DNA of 62,317 bases from Bacillota bacterium (GTDB lineage: Bacteria; Bacillota; Clostridia; Lachnospirales; Anaerotignaceae): positions 1 through 62,317 of the forward strand of contig JAFWDD010000068.1 in NCBI GenBank assembly GCA_017534115.1, given 5' to 3'. Positions 53,326-62,116 of the stretch are shown in pieces; positions within the stretch are counted from its first letter, which is position 1, and each line of letters opens with the position of its first letter. Position numbers and translations under genes: made by a program. A model generated the notes under the pieces. That model had not been told where the DNA came from and ran no database searches. It worked only from the letters and a program-made list of their open reading frames with translations.

Positions 53326-53354
53326 TTGATTTTTGGGCGTTGTTGTTGTAAAAT
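53326..53354 (+). promoter_or_regulatory. Promoter of glnS
   Basis: TTGATT (53326-53331), 17 bases, TAAAAT (53349-53354), 46 bases before the start codon. Confidence 0.7.
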
Positions 53355-53399
53355 TTATGAAGTGCATTGAAATTTATTATTCTTGGAGGAATTTATATA

Positions 53400-55052
53400 A
53401 TGGAAAAAGAAAACGACGGCTTAAAAGGCACCGGTAACTTTATACACAATTACATCGTTGAGGACCTGGGCGAGAACCTGAACAAGATCCATACCCGTTT
53501 CCCTCCCGAACCCAACGGTTATCTCCATATAGGCCACGCCAAATCCATATGCCTCAACTTCGGAATGGCAAAGCTCTACGGCGGAAAATGCAACCTCCGC
53601 TTCGACGATACCAACCCTTCCAAAGAGGAAACGGAATACGTGGACTCCATCGCAGAGGACGTAAAATGGCTGGGCTTCGACTGGGAAGACAGAAAATACT
53701 TCGCATCCAGCTACTTCGATAAATTCTACGAAATAGCAGTAAAACTCATCAAAGAAGGAAAAGCCTTCGTCTGTGACCTAACACCTGAGGAAATGCGCGA
53801 GTACAGAGGCACTCTGAGCGCTCCCGGCAAGGAAAGCCCTTACAGAAACCGTTCCGTGGAGGAAAACCTTGACCTTTTCGAAAGAATGCGCGCAGGCGAG
53901 TTCCCTGACGGCTCAAAAACCCTGAGAGCGAAAATAGATATGTCCTCGCCTAATATAAATATGCGTGACCCTGTTCTTTACAGAATAAATAAAGCGTCTC
54001 ATCATAACACAGGCGATAAATGGTGCATCTATCCCATGTACGACTACGCTCATCCACTGGAGGACGCCATCGAAGGCATAACCCATTCACTGTGCACAAT
54101 GGAATTCGAAGACCACAGACCGCTTTACGACTGGGTAGTGGAAAATTCCGGATTCAAGGACCTTCCCAGACAGATAGAGTTTGCCCGTCTGGAGCTTACA
54201 AACACTGTCATGAGCAAAAGAAAGCTCCGCGCATGGGTGGAAGAAGGCATAGTAGACGGCTGGGACGACCCCAGAATGCCTACTATCTGCGGACTGCGCA
54301 GAAGAGGCTACACTCCCGAGGCGATTCGTGATTTCTGCGAAAGAATCGGCGTTTCCAAAGCAAACAGCCGTGTGGACAAGGGCCTTTTGGAATATTGCAT
54401 AAGAGACGACCTGAAACCCAAAGCTCCCGTAATCATGGGCGTTCTGGATCCTCTTAAGGTGGTAATCACCAACTACCCTGAAGGCCAGACGGAAATGGTT
54501 GACGTGGAGAATAACCCTGCGAACCCCGAAATGGGCACGCGTCAGGTTCCTTTCTCCCGTGAGATTTATGTGGAGAAAGACGATTTCATGGAAGAACCCG
54601 TAAAGAAATTTTTCCGTCTCGCTCCCGGAAAAGAGGTCCGTCTCAAAGGCGCATACTTTGTGACCTGCACGGACTTCGTAAAGGATGACGCTGGGAACGT
54701 GGTTGAGGTACACTGCACATATGACCCCGAAACAAGAAGCGGAAGCGGTTTCAACGGCAGAAAAGTAAAAGGTACGCTCCACTGGGTCGACGCTTCAAGA
54801 AATCTCAAAGCGGAAGTCCGCCTTTACGAGGATATGATGATCGACACGGAAGACGGCCAGGTTATGAACCCCGATTCCCTTATCGTCAAGAAGGACTGCG
54901 TACTTGAGGAAGGCGCCGCGAACGCGAAACCCGGCGAAAGATACCAGTTCATGAGAAACGGATACTTCATTGTGGACACAAAAGACTCCGCGGAAGGCAG
55001 ACCCGTATTCAACAGAATCGTATCCCTGAAATCTTCTTTTAAATTGAAATAA
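53400..55052 (+). CDS. glnS: Glutaminyl-tRNA synthetase
   Basis: This 550-aa class I aminoacyl-tRNA synthetase has the HIGH motif in [21 protein letters not shown] near residue 32, the KMSKS equivalent VMSKRKL near 270, and two C-terminal beta-barrel anticodon domains. It charges tRNA-Gln directly, so this organism need not rely only on the Glu-tRNA amidotransferase pathway. The start at 53400 follows TGGAGG; the 11 upstream codons of the open frame cover the -10 region. A terminator follows. Confidence 0.96.
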   Translation: MEKENDGLKGTGNFIHNYIVEDLGENLNKIHTRFPPEPNGYLHIGHAKSICLNFGMAKLYGGKCNLRFDDTNPSKEETEYVDSIAEDVKWLGFDWEDRKYFASSYFDKFYEIAVKLIKEGKAFVCDLTPEEMREYRGTLSAPGKESPYRNRSVEENLDLFERMRAGEFPDGSKTLRAKIDMSSPNINMRDPVLYRINKASHHNTGDKWCIYPMYDYAHPLEDAIEGITHSLCTMEFEDHRPLYDWVVENSGFKDLPRQIEFARLELTNTVMSKRKLRAWVEEGIVDGWDDPRMPTICGLRRRGYTPEAIRDFCERIGVSKANSRVDKGLLEYCIRDDLKPKAPVIMGVLDPLKVVITNYPEGQTEMVDVENNPANPEMGTRQVPFSREIYVEKDDFMEEPVKKFFRLAPGKEVRLKGAYFVTCTDFVKDDAGNVVEVHCTYDPETRSGSGFNGRKVKGTLHWVDASRNLKAEVRLYEDMMIDTEDGQVMNPDSLIVKKDCVLEEGAANAKPGERYQFMRNGYFIVDTKDSAEGRPVFNRIVSLKSSFKLK

Positions 55053-55064
55053 TAAGTTTGACGA

Positions 55065-55098
55065 GCCTGTTTCGGCTTTACTCCGGAACAGGTTTTTT
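55065..55098 (+). terminator. Rho-independent terminator of glnS
   Basis: CCTGTTTCGG pairs with CCGGAACAGG (one G-T) around a ~7-base loop, then TTTTTT. Confidence 0.92.
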
Positions 55099-55399
55099 CA
55101 AGTAAAAAAACTGCCGCGGCGCATTTTTTGTTGTGCAGGTTTATCGTTTAGAAGATAATGGGATTGTTAAGCAATTTTTTTGTTGATTTATGGGATTAGT
55201 CGTGTTATTATAAGTATAATTATTATAAAAAATGGGATTTTATAAAAAATATCGGTTTGCATATTTAAAATAAATATTTTCGATGTTAAAAAAGTTTGTT
55301 ATAATTGGCGAATATGCACAAATTGAATCCTTGGGCGCTTATAGTGAAATTGTACACTAAAACAGGTGAACGACCCTTCGATTTTTATAAGAATGCAAA
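55099..55399. other. AT-rich gene-free region upstream of the endopeptidase gene
   Basis: About 300 bases of very AT-rich sequence (long A/T runs) between the glnS terminator and the endopeptidase promoter. No ORF with an RBS and no recognisable riboswitch was seen. It may serve as an upstream UP-like or curved region. Confidence 0.5.
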
Positions 55400-55428
55400 T
55401 TGACAAAAGAAATTACATCTCGTATAAT
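55400..55428 (+). promoter_or_regulatory. Consensus sigma-A promoter of the NlpC/P60 gene
   Basis: TTGACA (55400-55405), 17 bases, TATAAT (55423-55428), a full consensus. The AATTATGTAAC sequence follows twice in a row (55429-55450) near the start of the transcript. Confidence 0.88.
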
Positions 55429-55468
55429 AATTATGTAACAATTATGTAACAAAAAGGATTGGTGACGT

Positions 55469-56707
55469 ATGAGTCTGAGAAAAATGCTATTTGCAGGCGT
55501 ACTGGCCGGCGTGCTTACAGCAGTAAACATCGCACCGGTTTCAGCGGCTGTATGGGACACCGTTACAACTGACGGAGTGAACTTAAGAACAGCAGCTTCG
55601 ACTGATTCAGATGTAGCGAAAGTTTTATATAAAGGTACAAATATTACCGTAGCAGGCATGGAAGGTTCATGGTATGCGCTTTCCACAGCTAATTACGGTA
55701 CAGCATATATACATAGTGATTTCTTTAAGGTTACTTCAGCAGACGCGACTGTAACATCTGACAGCGTAAATGTAAGAAGAACAGCCGAGATCACGGATAA
55801 CGTAGTAGGACAGCTTCATGACGGAAACGCAGTTACCGTTACAGGACAGGCTAATGACTGGTACAGAATCAACTTCAACGGTTCATCGGCTTTTGTATCA
55901 AAGGATTTTGTTGAAGGCAATATGCTCGATTATGTTGAAAATGTAGGTTCGGTATCATTAGAGGCAGCGGAAGCTCCCGCTGAGGCAGCGCCTGCGGCTG
56001 AGTCTGATAATCCCTTCGCGGCATACAGCAGCGCGCTGGTTGTTGCGGAAGCAGGTCTTAACCTGAGAAAAGAAGCTACGGCGACTTCAGGAGTTGTAAA
56101 ATTAATCCCCACAGGAGCTACAATTTATGTTGTAAACATAGATGAAAACGGCTGGGCGTATGTTAAATGCGTTTCAGGCGCGGAAGGATATGTAGCAGCT
56201 GAATTCCTTGAGATTGACGGAGTAAACGAAAACATAAAAACAACAGATCCTCTCATGGAAGCTAAGAAATTCGTTGCGGAAGGCGAATGGGAATTCGATA
56301 ATGAAGCCGGAATCGAAGCTGGTTCTCTTGTAGACCAGATCATCAATTACGCTAAGATGTATATCGGAACACCTTATGTTTGGGCAGGCACAGACCTGGA
56401 AACAGGCGTTGACTGTTCGGGATTTATCTATTGCGTATTGAAAAACTTCGGAATTTCAGTAATCAGAACATCCAAGGGTATGTCTACACAGGGTACATAC
56501 GTTAAGAAGGACGACCTTCAGCCCGGAGATCTGGTATTCTTCGACAGCGACGGAGTAAATGACGGCAACGTAAGCCACGTTGGTATGTATATCGGAAACG
56601 GAAAATATATTCATTCCTCATCCGGTAAGGCATACGGAGTTACAATTACAAATCTTGGCGATGATTACAGCACAAGAACATATGTAACAGCAAGAAGAGT
56701 ATTCTAA
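55469..56707 (+). CDS. Secreted SH3-domain NlpC/P60 cell-wall endopeptidase
   Basis: This 412-aa protein has a Sec signal peptide (ends near APVSAA). Three bacterial SH3 domains (about 28-85, 90-145 and 185-245) follow, each with the VNLR or VNVR motif and a D/N-WY or GWAYVK core. The C-terminal NlpC/P60 domain has the catalytic Cys in GVDCSGF near 311, His in VSHVGMYIG near 373 and the third polar site His-Ser in IHSSS. It is expected to cut stem peptides during growth. The full-consensus promoter suggests strong steady expression; codon use (many GCA, GTA) looks like a highly expressed gene. Terminator at 56722. Confidence 0.95.
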   Translation: MSLRKMLFAGVLAGVLTAVNIAPVSAAVWDTVTTDGVNLRTAASTDSDVAKVLYKGTNITVAGMEGSWYALSTANYGTAYIHSDFFKVTSADATVTSDSVNVRRTAEITDNVVGQLHDGNAVTVTGQANDWYRINFNGSSAFVSKDFVEGNMLDYVENVGSVSLEAAEAPAEAAPAAESDNPFAAYSSALVVAEAGLNLRKEATATSGVVKLIPTGATIYVVNIDENGWAYVKCVSGAEGYVAAEFLEIDGVNENIKTTDPLMEAKKFVAEGEWEFDNEAGIEAGSLVDQIINYAKMYIGTPYVWAGTDLETGVDCSGFIYCVLKNFGISVIRTSKGMSTQGTYVKKDDLQPGDLVFFDSDGVNDGNVSHVGMYIGNGKYIHSSSGKAYGVTITNLGDDYSTRTYVTARRVF

Positions 56708-56721
56708 ATGAAAAAGCATAT

Positions 56722-56760
56722 AAAAGCCGATGCAGAAATTTTGCATCGGCTTTCGTTTTT
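56722..56760 (+). terminator. Rho-independent terminator
   Basis: AAAGCCGATGCA pairs perfectly with TGCATCGGCTTT around an 8-base loop, then CGTTTTTT. Confidence 0.95.
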
Positions 56761-56885
56761 TGTGTCGGAAATATAGTAATACGTTGGATTTAACTGCAAT
56801 GCAATTTGAAGTTGCGGAAAAGAAACTTCAGGTTGGTGGATTTCGGTGCTTCATAATTGTATGCTTTTGAAAAGGAGGTGCATTT

Positions 56886-57401
56886 ATGAGTTTTTCGGAA
56901 AATATACGGCAAAAAAGAAAAGATAAAAAAATGACACAGGAGGCTTTGGCGGAATTACTGGACGTGAGCCGGCAGGCTGTTTCAAAATGGGAATCCGGAA
57001 CAGGCTTTCCTGACTTTGACAAACTCATTAAATTATCAGAGGTGCTGGATGTTTCTCTTGATGAACTGACAGACAAAAGTATTACTGAAGAGAAGGGGAG
57101 ATACACAGGAGAAATAACTATAATTTCCTCAAGGGAAAATATTGTAATGAAATGTTCTAAAATCATATGTTCAAAAAGATTCCGCACAGGCAAAGACGGT
57201 CCCAAATATGCTTTGTTCGGCAATAACAGTGCAAAGACCAGAGGGGATAACGTATTTCTGGGCTGGTATAAGAATGAAGAGGATGCAGGAAAAGAAGCGG
57301 AGGAGATTTCAAAGGCAATTTCGAAAGGCGTTCCCGTGTATTATCTTAAATATAATGTTAAAGTTAAAAGACGTGGCCTGTCATTAAAAGCGGACGAATA
57401 G
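56886..57401 (+). CDS. XRE-type HTH transcriptional regulator
   Basis: This 171-aa protein has an N-terminal Cro/C1 helix-turn-helix (residues ~5-60; MTQEALAELLDVSRQAVSKWESG) and a C-terminal part of ~100 residues (KYALFGNNSAKTRGDNVFLGWYKNEEDAGKEAEEI section) of unclear role. Target genes are unknown; it is a single gene with its own terminator. RBS AAAAGGAGG. Confidence 0.9.
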   Translation: MSFSENIRQKRKDKKMTQEALAELLDVSRQAVSKWESGTGFPDFDKLIKLSEVLDVSLDELTDKSITEEKGRYTGEITIISSRENIVMKCSKIICSKRFRTGKDGPKYALFGNNSAKTRGDNVFLGWYKNEEDAGKEAEEISKAISKGVPVYYLKYNVKVKRRGLSLKADE

Positions 57402-57422
57402 AAGTTTAATTGAAAAATAAGA

Positions 57423-57460
57423 AAGCACAACAGGTTTTTACCCGCTGTGCTTATTTTTAT
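57423..57460 (+). terminator. Rho-independent terminator
   Basis: AAGCACA pairs with TGTGCTT across a 16-base loop, then ATTTTTAT. It lies between the XRE and alaS genes, which converge. Confidence 0.75.
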
Positions 57461-57490
57461 CATATCATAATTGAACTTTAATTTACGGCT

Positions 57491-60130
57491 TTATCCAAGC
57501 TGAGCCTTAGCCTCTGCTTCTGCGGCCTTCAGCGCCTCGTCGATCTTGGACGCGTCTTTACCGCCGGCACGCGCCATGTTGGGCTTTCCGCCGCCGCCGC
57601 CACCGGCACATTCTGCCGCAACCTTAACGATCTTGCCGGCATTAGCGCCTTTCTTAACAGCATCATCAGTAGCCATAACTACGAAGCTTACTTTTCCATT
57701 GCCTGCGGAAGCAAGAATAACAACTCCGCATCCCAGTTTGTCTTTGATTTTATCACCCATTGTCTTGAGACTGTCTCCGTCTGCATCTCCCGCATTGGAC
57801 GCCACGATCTTAACACCGTTCACATCAAGAGCGTTCTCGCAGAGAGCGTCGACCGCGCCTGCGGCAGCCTTTGCCTTGTACGCCTCAAGCTCTTTCTTAG
57901 CGCTCTTTTCCTCTTTAACAAGATTTTCAAGCCTTGTAAGAAGCTGATCGGGTTTAGCCTTGAGGATCTTGCAGATTTCTTTTATCTCGTCTTCTTCCTT
58001 CTTGTAGAACTCCAGCGCGCCAACGCCCGTAAGAGCCTCGATCCTTCTGACGCCTGCGGCAACACCGTTCTCGGATATGATCTTGAATGAGCCTGCCTGA
58101 GCAGTGTTCTTAAGATGCGCGCCGCCGCAAAGCTCAATGCTGTATCCGCCCATGTCAACTACACGCACAACATCGCCGTATTTCTCGCCGAAGAGTGCCA
58201 TGGCGCCTTTTTGTCTTGCCTCGTCCATGGAGCATTGTGAAATATTTACGTCCAGTCCCTCAAGGATCTTCTCATTTACCATGTTTTCGACCTTCTCGAT
58301 TTCCTCGGGTGTCATTGCAGCGAAATGAGTGAAGTCGAAACGCAGTCTGTCAGCGGAAACGTATGAACCTGCCTGCTCAACATGAGTTCCCAGAACAGTT
58401 CTGAGGGCTTTCTGGAGCAGGTGAGTAGCGGAGTGGTTTCTGGAGATGGACATTCTGCGAGGCACGTCAATAGCCGCATGGGCCTTGTCCCCAACCTCAA
58501 CAACGCCTTCGATAACCTTGCCGATGTGCGCAATTTTACCGCCTACAACCTTAATACAGTCTGTGATCTCTATCTTGCCTTTATCTGTGGATATTATACC
58601 GTTATCTCCGATCTGACCGCCGCTTTCTGCGTAGAAAGGAGTCTCCTTAAGGAATACGGAAACGTCATTTCCCTCAAAAGCGATGTCGCTTACCTCGTCA
58701 TTTGCAATGATGGCGATGATCTCGGAATCATTTTCATATACGTCATAGCCGGCGAAAGCTGTCTCCATATCAACGGGAAGTCTGTGATAAATAGTTTCGT
58801 CAGCGCCCATGTATGTGCTTGTACCGCGGGCATTTCTCGCTCTTTCTTTCTGAAGCTGCATTTCAGCCTGGAAAGCGTCCTCGTCCAGGGAAAGTCCTTC
58901 TTCCTCAAGGATCTCAAGAGTGAGGTCTGTGGGGAATCCGTATGTGTCGTATAAACGGAAGGATTTTTCGCCGGACATAACCTTTTTGCCCTTTGCCTTC
59001 ATTTCCTCAATGTCAGCCTTGAGAATTTCCATTCCTTTGTCTATCGTTTTATAGAATCCTGTTTCTTCAACAGTTAAAAGCTTGAATATATAGTCCTTTT
59101 TCTCCTCAAGCTGAGGGTACGCGTCTTTGGAGTTTTCAATAACCACCTCTGAGAGCTTTGCAAGGAAAAGATCCTTGATTCCAAGAAGTTTTCCGTGACG
59201 AGCGGCACGTCTTAAGAGACGGCGGAGAACATAGCCTCTGCCTTCGTTGGAAGGAAGGATACCGTCGGATGTCATGAATGTCACGGAACGGATGTGGTCA
59301 GTAATAACACGGATAGAAACGTCGGTTTTGTGGTCTTCTCCGTATTTTACGCCTGCGATGCCGCATACAGCGTCTCTGATTGCTTTGATTGTGTCAACAT
59401 CGAAAATGGAGTCAACGCCCTGAAGGATAGTAGCCATTCTCTCAAGACCCATGCCTGTATCGATGTTCTTCTGTTCAAGCTCTGTGTATGTTCCGTCGGG
59501 CTCAGCGTTGAACTGAGTGAATACAAGGTTCCAGAATTCCATGTATCTGTCGCAGTCGCAACCAACTGTGCAGTCAGGCTTTCCGCAGCCGTATTCTTCG
59601 CCTCTGTCGTAATAAATCTCGGAGCAGGGACCGCAGGGACCGGTGCCGTGTTCCCAGAAATTGTCCTCTTTGCCCATGTAGAAAATCCTGTCTTTGGGAA
59701 CGCCGACTTTTTCGTGCCAGATTGTAGCGGCCTCATCGTCGTCCTGATAAACAGTCACATAAAGCTTGTCCTCGGGAAGCTCCATAACCTTTGTAACAAA
59801 TTCCCATGACCAGGGAATGATCTCGTTTTTGAAATAGTCGCCGAATGAGAAATCACCGAGCATTTCGAAGAATGTGCCGTGACGTGCTGTTTTGCCGACG
59901 TTTTCGATGTCTCCCGTACGGATACATTTCTGGCAGGTAGTAACTCTTTTTCTGGGCGGAGTCTCCTGGCCTGTGAAGAAAGGCTTAAGAGGCGCCATAC
60001 CTGAGTTTATAAGCAGCAAGCTGTTGTCGTTGTGAGGGATAAGGGAAGCGGAAGGCAGTCTTAAATGGTCTTTGCCCTCAAAAAATTTCAGGAAAGCTTC
60101 TCTTACTTCGTTTACTCCCATGTATTTCAT
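57491..60130 (-). CDS. alaS: Alanyl-tRNA synthetase
   Basis: This 879-aa protein has the class II core (FFEGKDHLRLPSASLIP, RHGTFFEMLGDFSFGDYF), the editing domain zinc motif SRNHSATHLLQKAL (HxxxH) and ELCGGAHLKNT (CxxxH), and the C-terminal DHHA1 glycine-rich ECAGGGGGGKPNMA end. It charges tRNA-Ala and clears mischarged Ser/Gly. The ATG at 60130 follows AAGGAGG; a longer open frame to 60268 is the T-box leader, not protein. Expression is set by the T-box upstream. Confidence 0.97.
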   Translation of the reverse strand: MKYMGVNEVREAFLKFFEGKDHLRLPSASLIPHNDNSLLLINSGMAPLKPFFTGQETPPRKRVTTCQKCIRTGDIENVGKTARHGTFFEMLGDFSFGDYFKNEIIPWSWEFVTKVMELPEDKLYVTVYQDDDEAATIWHEKVGVPKDRIFYMGKEDNFWEHGTGPCGPCSEIYYDRGEEYGCGKPDCTVGCDCDRYMEFWNLVFTQFNAEPDGTYTELEQKNIDTGMGLERMATILQGVDSIFDVDTIKAIRDAVCGIAGVKYGEDHKTDVSIRVITDHIRSVTFMTSDGILPSNEGRGYVLRRLLRRAARHGKLLGIKDLFLAKLSEVVIENSKDAYPQLEEKKDYIFKLLTVEETGFYKTIDKGMEILKADIEEMKAKGKKVMSGEKSFRLYDTYGFPTDLTLEILEEEGLSLDEDAFQAEMQLQKERARNARGTSTYMGADETIYHRLPVDMETAFAGYDVYENDSEIIAIIANDEVSDIAFEGNDVSVFLKETPFYAESGGQIGDNGIISTDKGKIEITDCIKVVGGKIAHIGKVIEGVVEVGDKAHAAIDVPRRMSISRNHSATHLLQKALRTVLGTHVEQAGSYVSADRLRFDFTHFAAMTPEEIEKVENMVNEKILEGLDVNISQCSMDEARQKGAMALFGEKYGDVVRVVDMGGYSIELCGGAHLKNTAQAGSFKIISENGVAAGVRRIEALTGVGALEFYKKEEDEIKEICKILKAKPDQLLTRLENLVKEEKSAKKELEAYKAKAAAGAVDALCENALDVNGVKIVASNAGDADGDSLKTMGDKIKDKLGCGVVILASAGNGKVSFVVMATDDAVKKGANAGKIVKVAAECAGGGGGGKPNMARAGGKDASKIDEALKAAEAEAKAQLG

Positions 60131-60199
60131 AAAAAATCCTCCTTGAGTTTTGAATTTACATTTGAATTTGTCGTAAAGCGCGGAAACCGTGCGTTTTAT

Positions 60200-60455
60200 C
60201 ATTCGGGGTGTAAAAAAATAAGGCCTTCGAATCCCAAAGGGACGAGGTCTCAAACTTCGCGGTACCACCCTAATTACAGCAATTTGATAATAGCTGTCAC
60301 TTTAGTTTCCTTAACGCGGAAAATACGCCGTATAAATGCGGTGCGCATAAAAAGAGGCAGCTTCAAAGGTGTTTTTTACGGGTCTTTCAGCATATGCCCG
60401 CTCTCTGTGAAAAAATCGAGCCTTTTAATAATCCTCTCGTGCAAAAAATATTACT
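60200..60455 (-). promoter_or_regulatory. T-box leader of alaS
   Basis: On the minus strand the leader carries the T-box sequence AGGGTGGTACCGCG (60271-60258) and a terminator hairpin with a seven-T run (60252-60212). Upstream is a Stem I-like region with an AGAGAG bulge and the probable specifier GCT (60391-60389) in ATATGCTGAAAG. GCU codes alanine, matching alaS. Uncharged tRNA-Ala should pair and promote read-through. Confidence 0.9.
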
Positions 60456-60460
60456 AATAA

Positions 60461-60488
60461 ATTATATCATTATTGGCGGGTTTGTCAA
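60461..60488 (-). promoter_or_regulatory. Promoter of alaS
   Basis: On the minus strand TTGACA (60488-60483), 16 bases, TATAAT (60466-60461). The transcript would start near 60455 and lead into the T-box. Confidence 0.85.
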
Positions 60489-60521
60489 GTATCCTTGATT
60501 TTACGGGCTTTTTATTTTCAT

Positions 60522-60543
60522 TTGCGAGCTTATTGCGAGCTTA
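60522..60543. repeat. Tandem 11-bp direct repeat beside the integrase
   Basis: TTGCGAGCTTA occurs twice in a row (60522-60532 and 60533-60543) between the alaS promoter and the integrase stop codon. This is the position expected for an attachment-site end or integrase arm sites. Confidence 0.6.
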
Positions 60544-60560
60544 TGAAGAAAACAAGGTTC

Positions 60561-61574
60561 TTATAAAGCGTTTACTGCACGAACTAATTCACCTATTTCA
60601 GTGTGAGTGTATACACCTTCAGTGAGGTCTTTTGAAGCGTGTCCCACGATCCTTTTTAACAACAACTGCTGCATTTGGCTTTTGTTTGCCATTGTAACAA
60701 ATGTGTGGCGGCAATCATGGGGCAGGTGGTTTAATCCTTCTTTTTCCATAAGTTTCTGCCAGTGATAACTAAGCCGGTGATAGTTTATAGGTCTGCCATT
60801 GCGTTCTACGAGAAATTCTTTTGCGCTGCCATACCATTTTTCTATAATTGGCTTTATGCTGCTATGGATAGGGATTATTCTGTTTTTGCCCGCTTTGGTT
60901 TTCTTTCCGCCGATCATGTAGTTTTCAGAAAGATACACGTTTTCTTTGCGTATTTCTAAAAGCTCCATAGGCCGCATACCTGTATAGCATAAAACAATAG
61001 GTATTTCGGCAAATTCGTTTGTTTTGGCGCATTCCCATAACCTTCTTATTTCTAACTCCGTAAATGGTTTGTGCATGGTAGAATCTGTCTTTTCGCCTAT
61101 TTTTACATAGGACGCATAATTTCTATTGATTATATCGTACTCTATAGCAATATCTAAAAGCATGTGCAGTAAAGTCTTTGTTTTATCCTTTGTCTGCCAT
61201 TTTGTGGGTATGTTATCGATTATCTGCTGAAGGTGGTAAGTTTTCAAATCTTTTACCTTTGAATCATGAATAGCCTTCAGGTGCTTGTAAGAGCTGGTAT
61301 AATCGGACATACTGCCCTTTGTTATAGAATATTCTTTCCGCTTTTTAAATTCCTTCCATAAATCGGCTATGGTTAATTGAGACAAATCCAGATCATAAGG
61401 GTTTTTGTTGTATTCATCGAGTGCGTTCAGAGCCTCCTTACTTGTAGCATAAAATCCCAAATACTTATAAGCTGACTTGCCCTCTTTGGTTTGCGATATA
61501 CGAACAGCCCAGGGTTTGCGGCGGCTGCCTGAAAGTTTGTATACACTGCCAAAGCCTTTTGGACGTCTTTTCAT
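60561..61574 (-). CDS. int: Tyrosine-type site-specific integrase
   Basis: This 337-aa protein has an N-terminal AP2-like arm-binding part, a SAM-like core-binding domain (about 60-150) and the catalytic domain. The catalytic domain has Arg201 (GMRPMELL), His286-x-x-Arg289 (HDCRHTF), His312 (GHASKD) and Tyr near 322 (VYTHT). Its type belongs to phages and conjugative elements of Firmicutes. It is transcribed towards alaS, which marks the likely end of the element. RBS AGAGG. Confidence 0.93.
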   Translation of the reverse strand: MKRRPKGFGSVYKLSGSRRKPWAVRISQTKEGKSAYKYLGFYATSKEALNALDEYNKNPYDLDLSQLTIADLWKEFKKRKEYSITKGSMSDYTSSYKHLKAIHDSKVKDLKTYHLQQIIDNIPTKWQTKDKTKTLLHMLLDIAIEYDIINRNYASYVKIGEKTDSTMHKPFTELEIRRLWECAKTNEFAEIPIVLCYTGMRPMELLEIRKENVYLSENYMIGGKKTKAGKNRIIPIHSSIKPIIEKWYGSAKEFLVERNGRPINYHRLSYHWQKLMEKEGLNHLPHDCRHTFVTMANKSQMQQLLLKRIVGHASKDLTEGVYTHTEIGELVRAVNAL

Positions 61575-61634
61575 TTTAAAACCTCTTTTCTATAAAATTT
61601 ATAAAAATGTATGGATAAAAAAGCGGTTTAATGA

Positions 61635-61640
61635 TATAAT
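61635..61640 (+). promoter_or_regulatory. Extended -10 promoter divergent from the integrase
   Basis: TGATATAAT at 61632-61640 fits an extended -10 (TGN-TATAAT). No good -35 is visible. Transcription would run right into the RNA candidate at 61648. Confidence 0.5.
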
Positions 61641-61647
61641 CAATAAT

Positions 61648-61727
61648 ATAGTAGGTGCGACCTTACTATAAACCACTTTTTTCTTTTCCCTCTATTTGTT
61701 GGCGCTGTAGAGGGATTTTTTATTTTG
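61648..61727 (+). ncRNA. Candidate small RNA with hairpin and terminator
   Basis: The transcript would begin at the hairpin ATAGTAGGT-GCG-ACCTTACTAT (one bulge) and end at CCCTCTA...TAGAGGG followed by ATTTTTTATTTT (61688-61727), ~80 bases with no ORF. TTGGCGC in the terminator loop (61699-61705) can instead pair with GCGCCAA (61731-61737), which would break the terminator; an attenuator is therefore an alternative reading. Confidence 0.4.
61688..61727 (+). terminator. Rho-independent terminator
   Basis: CCCTCTA pairs with TAGAGGG around a 13-base loop, then ATTTTTTATTTT. Confidence 0.8.
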
Positions 61728-61963
61728 AAGGCGCCAATTTATGAGACGCCGGACGCCAGGCGACTATATAAACACTGTTTTCACAGTATTTTATCAATGA
61801 AATATTGCAAAGCAGAATTATTTATCAATGTTCTTTTAATATCTTTTAATTTAGCGATTTGAAATAGCTAAATTACTTTATGGATTAGCTATGCGTAAAT
61901 TTTTGGTTTTTTTATCAATTGCATTCTTTATAACTGTGTTGAGTGATTAAAATTATAGCGAAG
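61728..61963. other. AT-rich stretch in the integrative element
   Basis: Apart from the GCGCC-rich start (GAGACGCCGGACGCCAGGCG) nothing is recognised. Base composition is markedly more AT-rich than the chromosomal genes to the left. Confidence 0.5.
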
Positions 61964-61992
61964 TTGATTAGTGCGTGATAAATCGTTATAAT
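61964..61992 (+). promoter_or_regulatory. Promoter of the terminal RNA candidate
   Basis: TTGATT (61964-61969), 17 bases, TATAAT (61987-61992). Confidence 0.75.
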
Positions 61993-61999
61993 TAATATG

Positions 62000-62116
62000 A
62001 TTATTATGCCCCATGAAGTACCCCTTCCACTATACGGAAAGCGGCGAAACCTGCGGGCGGTTTGATGCGCATAGCCTCTGATTTTATTTGCGGTTGAAAT
62101 CAGGGGTTATTTTTGT
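62000..62116 (+). ncRNA. Candidate structured small RNA of the integrative element
   Basis: A good promoter (61964-61992) is followed by ~115 bases with no convincing ORF and an intrinsic terminator. Visible pairings: TATGC (62005-62009) with GCATA (62069-62073) closing the whole; TTCC with GGAA around ACTATAC; and AAACC with GGTTT around TGCGGGC; then the terminator stem. The terminator arm overlaps the end of the minus-strand gene at 62100. I have a faint memory of similar RNAs near Abi_2/AbiF genes but cannot confirm it. Confidence 0.55.
62075..62116 (+). terminator. Terminator of the RNA candidate
   Basis: CCTCTGATTT pairs with AAATCAGGGG (one G-T) around a 12-base loop, followed by TTATTTTTG. 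Confidence 0.8.

Noticed and set aside
60131-60268. 46-residue N-terminal extension of alaS
   Set aside because: It translates the T-box antiterminator/terminator; the ATG at 60130 has AAGGAGG and matches family starts.
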